DNA from: Neiella holothuriorum
GTDB lineage: Bacteria > Pseudomonadota > Gammaproteobacteria > Enterobacterales > Neiellaceae
NCBI RefSeq assembly: GCF_019457915.1
Contig: NZ_JAHZSS010000011.1
Location: forward strand, 1-64,000
DNA: 64,000 nt
Direction: 5' to 3'
In this document: positions 54,157-63,173 of the stretch, one piece after another
Layout of the letters: every line of letters starts with the position of its first letter
Position numbering within the stretch: position 1 is the first letter of the stretch
The notes under the pieces: model-generated
What the model was told of the DNA's origin: nothing
Database searches by the model: none
What the model saw: only the letters and a program-made list of their open reading frames with translations
Made by a program: the position numbers and the translations under genes

Positions 54157-55337
54157 TGGATAAGCAGACTTCAGCACCCTTCTCGCCTAAGCGAGTATTA
54201 CATTTATCAGTGGATTACCCATGCATTAATCGGCCGGTCAACACGCCTGCGGTTCGTAACTTTATTCAAGCGAATCCAGATGTTGATTATCACGTATTTG
54301 CGTTAACTAGGACGCCTTGGATCCATAAAACTAATTGTTTAGATGGTGATGGCAATGGCGACAGTAAAGCAACATCCATGGCCTTTTGGGGCCTTCCTTA
54401 CGGCATATTTCTATTCCTAAGCATGACCATTGTGGCTTGGCGGGTTCGCAAGCAGATCTCGCAACAAGGGCTGACTTTTGACATGATCCACGCTCACAAA
54501 ATGACGTTTGAAGGGATTGCCGCCTGGTGGCTTTCACGTTGGCTAAAGATCCCATTTGTGGTGTCGGTTCGGGGAGAAGCAGAATCAAAAATATTCAAGT
54601 ATAAGCCGCACTACAAACCCTTCTTCCAACATTTGTTGAATCGTTGCGCCAAAGTCTTTTATGTCTCGGCTTGGTTCAAGCCCATCATCAACAATCAATT
54701 TGTCGTGGCAGAAGGCAAACAATCGCTGTTACCAAATTTTGTTTCTGAACAACAACTCATGCCGACGGCTGATTTCAGTAATAATAAGCTAGTCACGATT
54801 TTAAATTTGGATGTCTATAAGAAAAAAGGGCTGGATAACCTAGTTCAAGCCTTACAGCTACTGTCAGTAGATCACCCCAACGTTCACCTTGATGTTATCG
54901 GGCGCGGCTCAACTAAAACAAAAGCGACCATTCAGGGATTGATCGATAGCCTCGGTCTCAATCAGCGCGTGGTGCTTTGCGGTGAAATGTCGAACCAAAC
55001 ACTTCTGTCGAAATTACCTAACTATGCCGGCTTAGTGCTGCCAAGTTTCAATGAGACTTTTGGCATGGTCTATGTCGAAGCCATGATGAGTGGTGTGCCA
55101 ATCCTCCATTCTAAGTCAACGGGGATCGATGGTTTTATTGATTGGGTCCAAGCTAGGGTGGCAGTTGACCCGAGTGATGTTGATGACATTGCAGCGGGAT
55201 TAATCACGCTATTAGAGCATCAGCATAGCTATCGCCAATGGTTACTCGCCAATCAACAACCACTTCACTTGGCATTTAAAAAAGAGCGCCATATTGAGGG
55301 GTACAATCAGTTACTAGGCGAACCCCAAGTCGCATGA
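54156..55337 (+). CDS. GT4 family glycosyltransferase
   Basis: 393 residues from the ATG at 54156 (GGAG eight bases upstream; stop/start overlap). GT-B fold family 4: LVVSVRGEAES-like acceptor region at about 148, TILNLDVYKKKGLDNLVQAL (about 213-232), and LVLPSFNETFGMVYVEAMMS (about 291-310) with the EX7E pair. Cytoplasmic, membrane-associated, coupled to the preceding fusion. It ends the first plus-strand unit. Confidence 0.9.
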   Translation: MDKQTSAPFSPKRVLHLSVDYPCINRPVNTPAVRNFIQANPDVDYHVFALTRTPWIHKTNCLDGDGNGDSKATSMAFWGLPYGIFLFLSMTIVAWRVRKQISQQGLTFDMIHAHKMTFEGIAAWWLSRWLKIPFVVSVRGEAESKIFKYKPHYKPFFQHLLNRCAKVFYVSAWFKPIINNQFVVAEGKQSLLPNFVSEQQLMPTADFSNNKLVTILNLDVYKKKGLDNLVQALQLLSVDHPNVHLDVIGRGSTKTKATIQGLIDSLGLNQRVVLCGEMSNQTLLSKLPNYAGLVLPSFNETFGMVYVEAMMSGVPILHSKSTGIDGFIDWVQARVAVDPSDVDDIAAGLITLLEHQHSYRQWLLANQQPLHLAFKKERHIEGYNQLLGEPQVA

Positions 55338-55885
55338 TAGCTCATCGAAATGGCAAGGAACTCAACAAAATTAATTAGAGTTAATACTCCACTTATTGTG
55401 GTGCGATTAATGGTCGAAAACAGAGTTTATTACTCACTTGCTAAATTAGAAAAAAAATTAAAATTCAATAATATTCAATAATTATATTTCCAATTGAGCC
55501 AGTTCAACCACTATTCCCAGCCAAATACAAACATTAAATATTAGTAATTAACAGATATAAAGACGTAGCACAAAAAAACCAAACCAAGGGCTTTTATCTT
55601 GCCGGACAAATATCCGAAAACCCTAATCAAATACATTAGAACAAATACAATAAACAAACAATAACAATGGGTTACAGAATCTTACTGGCGAACCAGAACA
55701 ATTAAAAAGGCGCGTTCAAAAACATATAACTAAATATTATATGAGAAACATAACAAAATATAACAAATCGATATTGAGTTTAATATTTAACTACGGCAAG
55801 ATTGTATCCGTTCATTAAATGAACATTAGTTTTCTCTCACCGTATTTTTGATGCGAAATTTTGAGAGATATTTAAATTTAAACCA
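55338..55885. other. AT-rich leader region before the riboswitch
   Basis: About 550 bases with no gene, extremely AT-rich. A 15-base palindrome GTTCATT-A-AATGAAC is at 55810-55824. A TTGATG (55848-55853) followed after 15 bases by TATTTA (55869-55874) is a weak candidate promoter for the riboswitch transcript. Confidence 0.5.
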
Positions 55886-55988
55886 CGACAAAGCAGACAA
55901 AGGCAAACCTAGCGAAAACTAGGGACGCAAAGTTACCGGCCTAAGGATTGTGCAGTTCTAGGGCAGCGGGACTACCTCGTGTCGATGG
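55886..55988 (+). promoter_or_regulatory. Cyclic-di-GMP-I (GEMM) riboswitch
   Basis: The sequence has the GEMM core in order: GGCAAACC (55902-55909), a short stem CCTAG/CTAGG closed by a GAAA tetraloop (55908-55922), GGGACGCAAAG (55922-55932), the conserved CCGGCCTAAGG (55937-55947), then GCAGCGGGACTACC (55963-55976) and a final CGATGG (55983-55988). An outer helix CGACA (55886-55890) with TGTCG (55980-55984) closes it. This class binds cyclic di-GMP and typically controls biofilm, motility or surface genes. It is about 100 bases upstream of the giant secreted protein gene on the same strand. Confidence 0.9.
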
Positions 55989-56003
55989 TCTATTTGCAAT
56001 ATT

Positions 56004-56028
56004 AGTTAGTCTTAATTAACGACTAACT
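56004..56028 (+). promoter_or_regulatory. Hairpin downstream of the riboswitch (expression platform candidate)
   Basis: AGTTAGTC (56004-56011) pairs with GACTAACT (56021-56028) around a nine-base loop. TTTGCAAT is directly repeated on both sides (55993-56000 and 56031-56038). There is no T run, so control may be by translation or RNA stability, not by termination. Confidence 0.5.
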
Positions 56029-56088
56029 GATTTGCAATGACCCTCCATCATCAGGTCTACATTTTGTCTGCCGATTTTGGAGAGCGTC

Positions 56089-59000
56089 ATGTCCAATCGG
56101 CATATAATATCTACGCTAGTTAATTCTAGCAGCAGGGCTTTTTGGGCCCTCACATCATTTTTTGTAGTTAGTTTTTGTTTTATTCAAACCGTATCAGCTG
56201 AAACGAATTCCCATTCAGCCGCATACTTCAATGGCAATAACGCCTATGGCCAAATATCTGGCTGGCAACCGACAGGTAAGTTTCGAGTCGTTGCATGGTT
56301 TGCCGCAACAAATTCAGATTCATCCGCACGCTCAGTATTATTGAGCTCTTCTCAAACCAACGAATTCCTGTCTTTTACCCACACCGCGGTTCAAGGCCAA
56401 TGGGGTAAAGCTTACCCTGGCATTTGGGGTAAGTTTTCGTTCAACACAACAAAATACATGGAGTTAACGGTTGACCATGGCACCTTTACAGTAACCGATG
56501 GCGAAAATTCAGCTTCAGTTTCAAACAGTGCTATTGACCCAACTTCTGTTAATTATGATTGGATGTTTCGTCGCGGTTATAACAACGACTACTCCACAGG
56601 CGCATTATCAGGCTTAGCATTAATTGACGAAAATACCCCTAACAACTCTCGCGCTTTTGCGTTTACCCCAGAGCAAGGCATGGTAGAAGTAGGTGTTGGT
56701 CAAGTCGCAGACAATCAGCTGGTTAATGTCACAGCCGACGACTGGCTTACCACAACCGCAACCATTGAAAACCCTGCCCCAACCGTTTTTGCGCAAGCAG
56801 ATTGGGATGCGGCGTTTGGTGGCGAGCAAGCTCCAACAGAGCCAACCGACCCAGTATCGCCAACAGGATCAGAAGCCGTTGTTTTCGATGGCGTTGATAA
56901 CTACGGCGAAATTTCGGAGTGGGCTCCCAAAGGCAAATTTAAAGTCATTGCATGGCTAAATCATCTAGATGCCGATGCCGACGCCCGAACCATTCTGCTG
57001 AGTTCTGCAGACACCAATGAGTTCTTGTCATTCACCCACACTGCGGTTCAAGGCCAGTGGGGCAAAGCCTATCCTGGTATGTGGGATAAGTTTGATTTCA
57101 ATAGCTCGCGTTATATTGAGTTGACCGTTGATCATGGCAGCCTGACTGCGAGCGATGGCAATACCACGCAAACAGTCACCAATAGCAGCATTGACCCAAC
57201 GTCCGTTAACTACGATTGGCTGTTTCGTCGCGGTTACGGCAACGACTACTCAAAAGGCGCATTGTCTGGCTTAGCGCTAATTGACATGGCCGATAGCTCT
57301 AACTCGCGTGCGTTTGCATTTAATGCCGAAGATGGCATCGTTGAAGTTGGTGTTGGTGCAACCGATGCCAACCAACTGTTTGGTATTAGCGATAGCGACT
57401 GGCAAGTCGTTAACGGCGAAATTAGCAACCCAGATGATAGTGTCTTCGATCAACAAGAATGGGATGCGGCGTTTAGTGGCTCGCAAACCCCAGCAGAGCC
57501 AACCGATCCAGTATCGCCAACAGGTTCAGAAGCCGTCGTTTTTGATGGCGTTGATAACTACGGCGAAATTTCTGAGTGGGCGCCAAAAGGCAAATTTAAA
57601 GTCATTGCCTGGCTAAATGGTCTCGATACTGATGCCAATGCCCGCGCCATTCTGCTTAGCTCGGCAGATACCAATGAGTTCTTGTCATTTACTCACACGA
57701 CCGTTCAAGGGCAGTGGGGCAAAGCATACCCTGGCATCTTCGGTAAATTTGACTTCAATAATACTCGTTATATTGAAATGACTGTCGATCATGGCAGCCT
57801 CACGGCGAGCGATGGTAACACCACACAAACAGTCACCAACAGTAGTATTAACCCAACGTCGGTGAACTACGATTGGCTGTTTCGTCGCGGTTACAATAAC
57901 GATTACTCTAAAGCTGCATTATCTGGCTTAGCGCTAATCGATATGACCGACAGTGCCAACTCGCGCGCCTTCGCGTTCAATGCCGAAGATGGCATCGTTG
58001 AAGTTGGTGTTGGTGCAACTGAGTACAACCAACTGCACGGTATTAGTGATAGTGATTGGCAAGTTGTTAACGGTGAGGTTACTAACCCAGACGACAGCAT
58101 CTTTGACCAAGAAGATTGGAATGCAGCATTCGGCTCTGCCGAGTCGGACCCAACAGATCCGACTGACCCGACGGACCCAACCGATCCAACGGACCCGACT
58201 GATCCAACGGACCCAACGGACCCAACCGATCCAACGGACCCAACAGACCCGACGGATCCAACAGATCCGACGGACCCAACAGATCCGACTGACCCAACAG
58301 ATCCGACTGACCCAACAGACCCGACTGATCCAACAGATCCGACTGACCCAACAGACCCGACTGACCCAACAGACCCAACCGATCCAACGGACCCAGTTGA
58401 GCCACAACAGTCATACGCGGTTGTCTTTAACGGCAGTGAATCTTATGGTGAAATCGAGCCTTGGCGTCCAACCGGTGATTATCGTGTGATCGCATGGCTA
58501 GCCGATATTCACCCAAATTCCGGCGACCGAACCATGTTGCTAACCGCTTCAGCTGGCAATGAGTTCCTGTCATTTAGTCACCACAATGTTCAAGGCAAGT
58601 GGAGCAGCGACTACCCCGGCGTTTATGGTCACTTTAACTTCGATGAAACGTTATATGTTGAATTCTTAGTGGAAGATGGCGTATTAACCGCCACCGATGG
58701 CGTAACCACCAAGTCGGTAAGCAATAGCGCAATCGATCCAGCGTTGATTAGTTACGACCGCTTATACCGCCGCGGCTCTAACGACTTCTCAACAGGTGCT
58801 TTGCAAGGTTTAGCACTGATCGATTTAAACGACAGTAGCAACTCTCGCGCCTACGCATTTTCGCCAGAAAAAGGCATTGTAGATACGGCAAACCCAGACA
58901 ACACAGCGAATAAGCTGGTGAATGTTGACGATGCCGCTTGGCAACAAAGTAGCTTGGTTATTGAAAATCCAGATCCAAATGTATTCCCACAAGCTCAATG

Positions 59001-60864
59001 GGATGCAGCCTTTGGTAATGGTAGCTCAAGCCCAACGGACCCAACTGAACCAGAAGAGCCAACAGACCCTGAAGAACCAACGGATCCGACAGACCCAATC
59101 GTTCCTGAAGAACCAACGGACCCAACAGAGCCGACTGAACCAACCGACCCAACGGATCCAGTCACACCTGATGCGCTGATGTTAGACAGCGAAGCGGTAA
59201 TCTTTGATGGCAACGATGGTTATGGCCAAATCGGCAGCTGGCGCGCAGACGGTAAATTCCGAATGGTCGCTTGGTTAGAGACAGTCAATACCGACAGTAA
59301 CGTTCAAACCACACTGTTGAGTTCTGACTCAAAAGACTACCTGGCATTTACTCACAATGTTGCTGAAGCGAAATGGGGCAATACCACTGTTGCAACCGAC
59401 AGCCGTTTCAACTTTGATCAAACCCGTTATGTCGAAATTACGATCGACAATGGCAGCATGGAAGTTTCCGATGGCTTAGTCACTCAAACCATTTACAACG
59501 GCAGTATTGACCCATCGGATGCGACTTATGAATGGTTGTATAAGTTAGGTTCTGAGTATTCAGCCGGCGGCCTGCAAGCTTTGGCATTGATTGATTACAG
59601 TAACGACCAAAACTCTCGCGCTCTTACCTTTAGCTACGAGCAAGGAATCGTCGTGAGCGGCCCTAACACCAGTGGTACGCACAAGCTTCACAATGTCGCT
59701 AGCAGCGAGCTCATTGAGATCACCAGCAATGTGCAGAGCCCGCGTCAAATCGCTGGTTCACAAACTGAATGGGATGCTGAGTTCAATCGCATCTACTCTG
59801 GTACTCGTCCGTTACTTGGCACTACCAACGGTAACGATCAGAAGAAATTTGCATGGGAAGGTTCATACTGGCTGCGCGCTTATGTGAACATGGCGAAGAC
59901 ATTCCAAGATGACAAATATATTGACTACGCCATTGAGCTTATCGATCACATGTTTAATTACACGGACGAAAAGCGTTGGCAGCGTGGAGAGTTGAATTTA
60001 GTCAGCCAACCATACGATGTTGCTCCAAAACCATACTTCAACCAGCACAATACTCCGGTACCGGGCTGGCGCCGTCCATACAACGGCTGGCGTAACGAAG
60101 TGTTAACTGACGGTATGATCCTAAATGGCATTATGCGCGTGGTGGATTACATCAAGTCAGAAGACAAGTATGAATACATGGACAAAGCCGAAGGCTACAT
60201 CGACCAAGCAATTCGTATCATCGAAGCCCATGACAACTCGTTCAGCACAACGAAAAACTCAGCGGTTCGTGGTTCTTACTTCTACGTTAACGTTAAAAAC
60301 GACGTCATCGGTGACAACGGTTTGTACTCAGGTACCTTGCCTTACAACCACAACATGACGATGGGCGTTGCCATGATTTACGTAAACAAATGGCGTCAAC
60401 ACCCTGCGTTAGAAGAAAAGGCTCTGCTGATCACCGGTTTCTTCCAAGATTACTTGCTTCGCAATAGCGATGACACTTGTACTTGGAGCTACATGTGGGA
60501 CAAAAATGGCAACGAAAAAGTGGAAGACTTTAACCACGCTCACTTAGACGTTGGCTTCATGGTTGTTGCCCACAACGAAGGACTGGTCGACGCGACAGAC
60601 GACTTGCAGTGCATGGCAAACACCTTGAGTCAAAACCTATTCATCGCACCAGGTATGATTAGCTATGACGTTGATGGCAACGGTATTGGCTCATACTGGG
60701 ATAGCACTGCAATTGGTTATGACTGGATTGAATTGCAGCAATTTGATGCTCGCGTAGGAGGCCTTAGCCAACACGTCATGCGTCACTACACCAAATCGAC
60801 TTGGTACCGCTCGTTCATGGCATGGTCAAGTAATTTATATTGGCTTCAACAAAGCTCGAATTAA
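56089..60864 (+). CDS. Giant secreted multimodular protein: five LamG-like modules plus C-terminal toroid-like domain
   Basis: 1591 residues from the ATG at 56089, which has GGAGAG seven bases upstream. A signal peptide (ending QTVSA-ETN) directs export. Five homologous modules of about 160-200 residues begin near 43, 261, 479, 775 and 1034; each starts with a pattern like FDGVDNYGEISEWAPKGKF and ends near IDPTSVNYDWLFRRG, consistent with a concanavalin/LamG-type sugar-binding fold. Modules 2 and 3 are nearly identical. Modules 3-4 are joined by 27 DPT repeats and 4-5 by a Pro/Glu/Thr linker. The C-terminal domain (about 1238-1591) is helical, with KFAWEGSYWLRAYVNMAKTF, TLPYNHNMTMGVAMIY and VEDFNHAHLDVGFMVVAHNE, and resembles alpha/alpha-toroid glycoside hydrolases or polysaccharide lyases. 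Role, inferred: binding and trimming or anchoring the exopolysaccharide, under c-di-GMP control. Confidence 0.85.
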   Translation: MSNRHIISTLVNSSSRAFWALTSFFVVSFCFIQTVSAETNSHSAAYFNGNNAYGQISGWQPTGKFRVVAWFAATNSDSSARSVLLSSSQTNEFLSFTHTAVQGQWGKAYPGIWGKFSFNTTKYMELTVDHGTFTVTDGENSASVSNSAIDPTSVNYDWMFRRGYNNDYSTGALSGLALIDENTPNNSRAFAFTPEQGMVEVGVGQVADNQLVNVTADDWLTTTATIENPAPTVFAQADWDAAFGGEQAPTEPTDPVSPTGSEAVVFDGVDNYGEISEWAPKGKFKVIAWLNHLDADADARTILLSSADTNEFLSFTHTAVQGQWGKAYPGMWDKFDFNSSRYIELTVDHGSLTASDGNTTQTVTNSSIDPTSVNYDWLFRRGYGNDYSKGALSGLALIDMADSSNSRAFAFNAEDGIVEVGVGATDANQLFGISDSDWQVVNGEISNPDDSVFDQQEWDAAFSGSQTPAEPTDPVSPTGSEAVVFDGVDNYGEISEWAPKGKFKVIAWLNGLDTDANARAILLSSADTNEFLSFTHTTVQGQWGKAYPGIFGKFDFNNTRYIEMTVDHGSLTASDGNTTQTVTNSSINPTSVNYDWLFRRGYNNDYSKAALSGLALIDMTDSANSRAFAFNAEDGIVEVGVGATEYNQLHGISDSDWQVVNGEVTNPDDSIFDQEDWNAAFGSAESDPTDPTDPTDPTDPTDPTDPTDPTDPTDPTDPTDPTDPTDPTDPTDPTDPTDPTDPTDPTDPTDPTDPTDPTDPTDPTDPTDPVEPQQSYAVVFNGSESYGEIEPWRPTGDYRVIAWLADIHPNSGDRTMLLTASAGNEFLSFSHHNVQGKWSSDYPGVYGHFNFDETLYVEFLVEDGVLTATDGVTTKSVSNSAIDPALISYDRLYRRGSNDFSTGALQGLALIDLNDSSNSRAYAFSPEKGIVDTANPDNTANKLVNVDDAAWQQSSLVIENPDPNVFPQAQWDAAFGNGSSSPTDPTEPEEPTDPEEPTDPTDPIVPEEPTDPTEPTEPTDPTDPVTPDALMLDSEAVIFDGNDGYGQIGSWRADGKFRMVAWLETVNTDSNVQTTLLSSDSKDYLAFTHNVAEAKWGNTTVATDSRFNFDQTRYVEITIDNGSMEVSDGLVTQTIYNGSIDPSDATYEWLYKLGSEYSAGGLQALALIDYSNDQNSRALTFSYEQGIVVSGPNTSGTHKLHNVASSELIEITSNVQSPRQIAGSQTEWDAEFNRIYSGTRPLLGTTNGNDQKKFAWEGSYWLRAYVNMAKTFQDDKYIDYAIELIDHMFNYTDEKRWQRGELNLVSQPYDVAPKPYFNQHNTPVPGWRRPYNGWRNEVLTDGMILNGIMRVVDYIKSEDKYEYMDKAEGYIDQAIRIIEAHDNSFSTTKNSAVRGSYFYVNVKNDVIGDNGLYSGTLPYNHNMTMGVAMIYVNKWRQHPALEEKALLITGFFQDYLLRNSDDTCTWSYMWDKNGNEKVEDFNHAHLDVGFMVVAHNEGLVDATDDLQCMANTLSQNLFIAPGMISYDVDGNGIGSYWDSTAIGYDWIELQQFDARVGGLSQHVMRHYTKSTWYRSFMAWSSNLYWLQQSSN
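58147..58389 (+). repeat. 27 DPT tripeptide repeats (9-bp minisatellite)
   Basis: Twenty-seven copies of Asp-Pro-Thr in a row, ending DPV. The codons vary (GAC/GAT, CCA/CCG, ACA/ACC/ACG/ACT), so the DNA units differ while the peptide is exact. It forms an extended acidic linker between modules 3 and 4. A second, more mixed Pro/Glu/Thr linker occurs at about 59029-59170. Confidence 0.95.
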
Positions 60865-60893
60865 TAATCGAGTAAGTGATGCTGTCGTGGCTT

Positions 60894-60919
60894 GGGTCAG
60901 CTTTCGCTGGCCCTTTTTT
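60894..60919 (+). terminator. Terminator after the giant gene
   Basis: GGGTCAGC (60894-60901), TTTC loop, GCTGGCCC (60906-60913) with one G-T pair, then six T. It lies 30 bases past the stop. Confidence 0.8.
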
Positions 60920-60938
60920 GAGCTTTATCGACAACTAA

Positions 60939-60963
60939 AAAAAGCCGCTTTAAGCGGCTTTTT
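60939..60963. terminator. Bidirectional terminator
   Basis: AAAAAGCCGC (60939-60948), loop TTTAA, GCGGCTTTTT (60954-60963). It can also serve the convergent minus-strand gene at 60998-61405. Confidence 0.85.
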
Positions 60964-60997
60964 CGTTAAGAGTAGTGACGATTACCCTAATTTTCGA

Positions 60998-61405
60998 CTA
61001 ACTATGTCGATCAAGGCCAACCACATTAAAAACGTCAATTAGGGCTTGAGTGTGCTCAATTGGAATGTGCCAGTCATTGTCGCTCTTTTGAATCTGGCTC
61101 AACTGAGCTTGAAGCTCATGAGACACGCGGCTCGGAGGGTTGTGAACACAAAATGTCATCGAGCAATCCGTCACAATCACCGAAAATGGTGTGCGCTCGG
61201 TCCCCTCTGAAATACGAAAAATCGCATTCACGCCTTCATGTGGTCGAAACGAACATTGGTAGTGCTTTAAAGTCACTCCCTTGCCCACTAGATAAATAAA
61301 GGCATCTAACAATTGTCTGTCTTCAATGAGCTGTGCAAAGTCATTGTAAAGCTCACTGAAGCTTCCATCGTCTAACATGCGATAAATCCTACTAAACATA
61401 CACAT
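60998..61405 (-). CDS. Hypothetical 135-residue protein
   Basis: 135 residues, no recognised family, signal or membrane segment. The middle is hydrophobic-polar alternating (TPFSVIVTDCSMTFCVHNPP), like a small beta sheet, with helices at both ends. Two other in-frame Met residues (third and tenth) could be the start. It lies alone between the giant gene and the membrane protein gene. Confidence 0.55.
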   Translation of the reverse strand: MCMFSRIYRMLDDGSFSELYNDFAQLIEDRQLLDAFIYLVGKGVTLKHYQCSFRPHEGVNAIFRISEGTERTPFSVIVTDCSMTFCVHNPPSRVSHELQAQLSQIQKSDNDWHIPIEHTQALIDVFNVVGLDRHS

Positions 61406-61608
61406 AGGTGCTTTTCACCGCATTATAAGATACACAGTAACCAATTGAACACCTGTCAAATCTTAAATATCTGTGATCTAGCATCGTTAAATCCAAGCAA
61501 TATTGACGACAACGTCAGTTGGTTATCGCAAAAGCTCGGCGAGGTTCGTAACGTCGTGGAGCAAAAGTGTTTAAAACATTGCTCTGACGGTCCAGGCCAA
61601 ACTAGTGA

Positions 61609-62427
61609 TTAACCTCTATATCGTTCAGGCATAAATCCAGCACCAACCACCAAACGAACTGTGGCGCTGGGACGTTTGAAATAGTTAATTGGGACCAAAA
61701 AACAACAAGGTCGCCAACCCCTGCTCTGGTGTCCCCTTTTAATGGTAATTAGACTCAACATGCCTGCAACGAGTACCACAAATAACTGTGGTAGCACATC
61801 GTCTATCACCACTGAGTCATTGATGAAAAATTGCTTAATCAGCCATTGATTAACATCATGAAAATTAACAACAAACAAGTCAGGATCAGCGTCTATGAAA
61901 GATGTCATGGACTGCATCACTGTTGACCAATGAGCACTCGTCATCAAATTTGACAGTGACATTACCAAGCTACAAGACACGGCGAACACTAACCCTCGCC
62001 ATTCAGCCTTAGCGTAAGTCAGATCAGCGTTGGCAAAACATTCGAAAGTAAATAATGCACTGAGAATCAAAAACAGGAGATTTAGAAAGAGTAAAGCGAC
62101 GGATTGTTCCATTAAATTCAGGGGAGTTTGCCCAAATAAGCAAACAGAAAGGGAACCAATCAAAACAAAGGAAAGAGACGCACAATAGGTTTGTGTCGTC
62201 GTTACGGCGGAGAACTGGGTAAATTTGATAAAGGAATAGATAAACAAATAAGTCAAAATCATGGTGATCAAAAGCCACATTAATGTCGATACTAATGTTT
62301 CGCCATTACCATAGAAAACATAACCGAACTCCCACAACATCGAGTTGAATTCAAGCGATAGGCAGATAAAACACAGTGGTAACAACACAGCAAAACTAGG
62401 CTTAAACAGCGAATTACGTGTACTCAT
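61609..62427 (-). CDS. Hypothetical membrane protein
   Basis: 272 residues from the ATG at 62427 (the open frame extends to a TTG at 62451). Six or so hydrophobic helices are visible (about 10-28, 40-70, 77-98, 108-128, 145-165, 205-232), so it is an inner-membrane protein. No family is recognised. In an EPS locus it could act in polymerisation or acyl modification, but it is shorter than typical Wzy. Confidence 0.6.
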   Translation of the reverse strand: MSTRNSLFKPSFAVLLPLCFICLSLEFNSMLWEFGYVFYGNGETLVSTLMWLLITMILTYLFIYSFIKFTQFSAVTTTQTYCASLSFVLIGSLSVCLFGQTPLNLMEQSVALLFLNLLFLILSALFTFECFANADLTYAKAEWRGLVFAVSCSLVMSLSNLMTSAHWSTVMQSMTSFIDADPDLFVVNFHDVNQWLIKQFFINDSVVIDDVLPQLFVVLVAGMLSLITIKRGHQSRGWRPCCFLVPINYFKRPSATVRLVVGAGFMPERYRG

Positions 62428-63173
62428 AAAATAGTCTTTCAGCGTTACCAATCAACAAAAAATAATTTAAAATCAGTGCCATAAGTGTCAACCAGGCCAT
62501 CACTTAGGCGATCTTCACTATCTGCTGCTGATAAACAGTAGCGCTCAAAAATTAGTAAGCCAGCACCTGCAACAATATGGTCAATTCTCTCTACCATACC
62601 AATGTCTAATTAAAAGTAATGCCGTTTCAATTACAAAAAACTAGTAAGCACAATACACGCCAAATATATTCAATTAACTACGAACCAAAACAAAGTCACA
62701 AAATAGTACTTTTAGCAGGCTAAAAACATCACCAACTTAATCACTTCAATCCGCCCCACAAAAAAAATAGAACCAATAAAAACACAGATATATATAAATT
62801 GATAATTTAGAAAACAACAAAACAGCCACTCTTAATTTAGATTAGAAAAGCTAAGCACAAAATAGATTTCACTAATACAACACTCACTAAAATAGTTCAA
62901 ATTCATTCAAAACAATGCAGCCGATTGAAATTCGCACAACAACCATACAAATTAATCGAGCAACAACCCCATCTATTCATAAAAATTTAACCTCGAGCCT
63001 CGTTATTAATCATACAGTTAATCAAAAGCCAGCTTTACATCAGCCAACCCCGATGAATTGGCTCGATAGCTGCAACAGACGTGATCATGCCAAGCAATTA
63101 ATGTTAGAGAACGTTAATTGAGAGAGTTAATGGGTAGCCGGATAGCTACAAGTAAGTAATAAATGGAGGCGGC
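62428..63173. other. AT-rich intergenic region before the flippase
   Basis: About 745 bases between divergent genes, very AT-rich. A 68-codon plus frame (62915-63121) has no ribosome-binding site or family and is probably chance. No GEMM-like aptamer was found here. Confidence 0.5.

Noticed and set aside
58147-58389. CRISPR or non-coding repeat
   Set aside because: The 9-bp unit is an in-frame coding repeat in the giant protein.
57934-58489. Antisense and shifted frames over the DPT tract
   Set aside because: They are shadows of the 9-bp coding repeat, which opens other frames.
62915-63121. 68-codon plus-strand frame before the flippase
   Set aside because: No ribosome-binding site, polar composition typical of translated AT-rich intergenic DNA.
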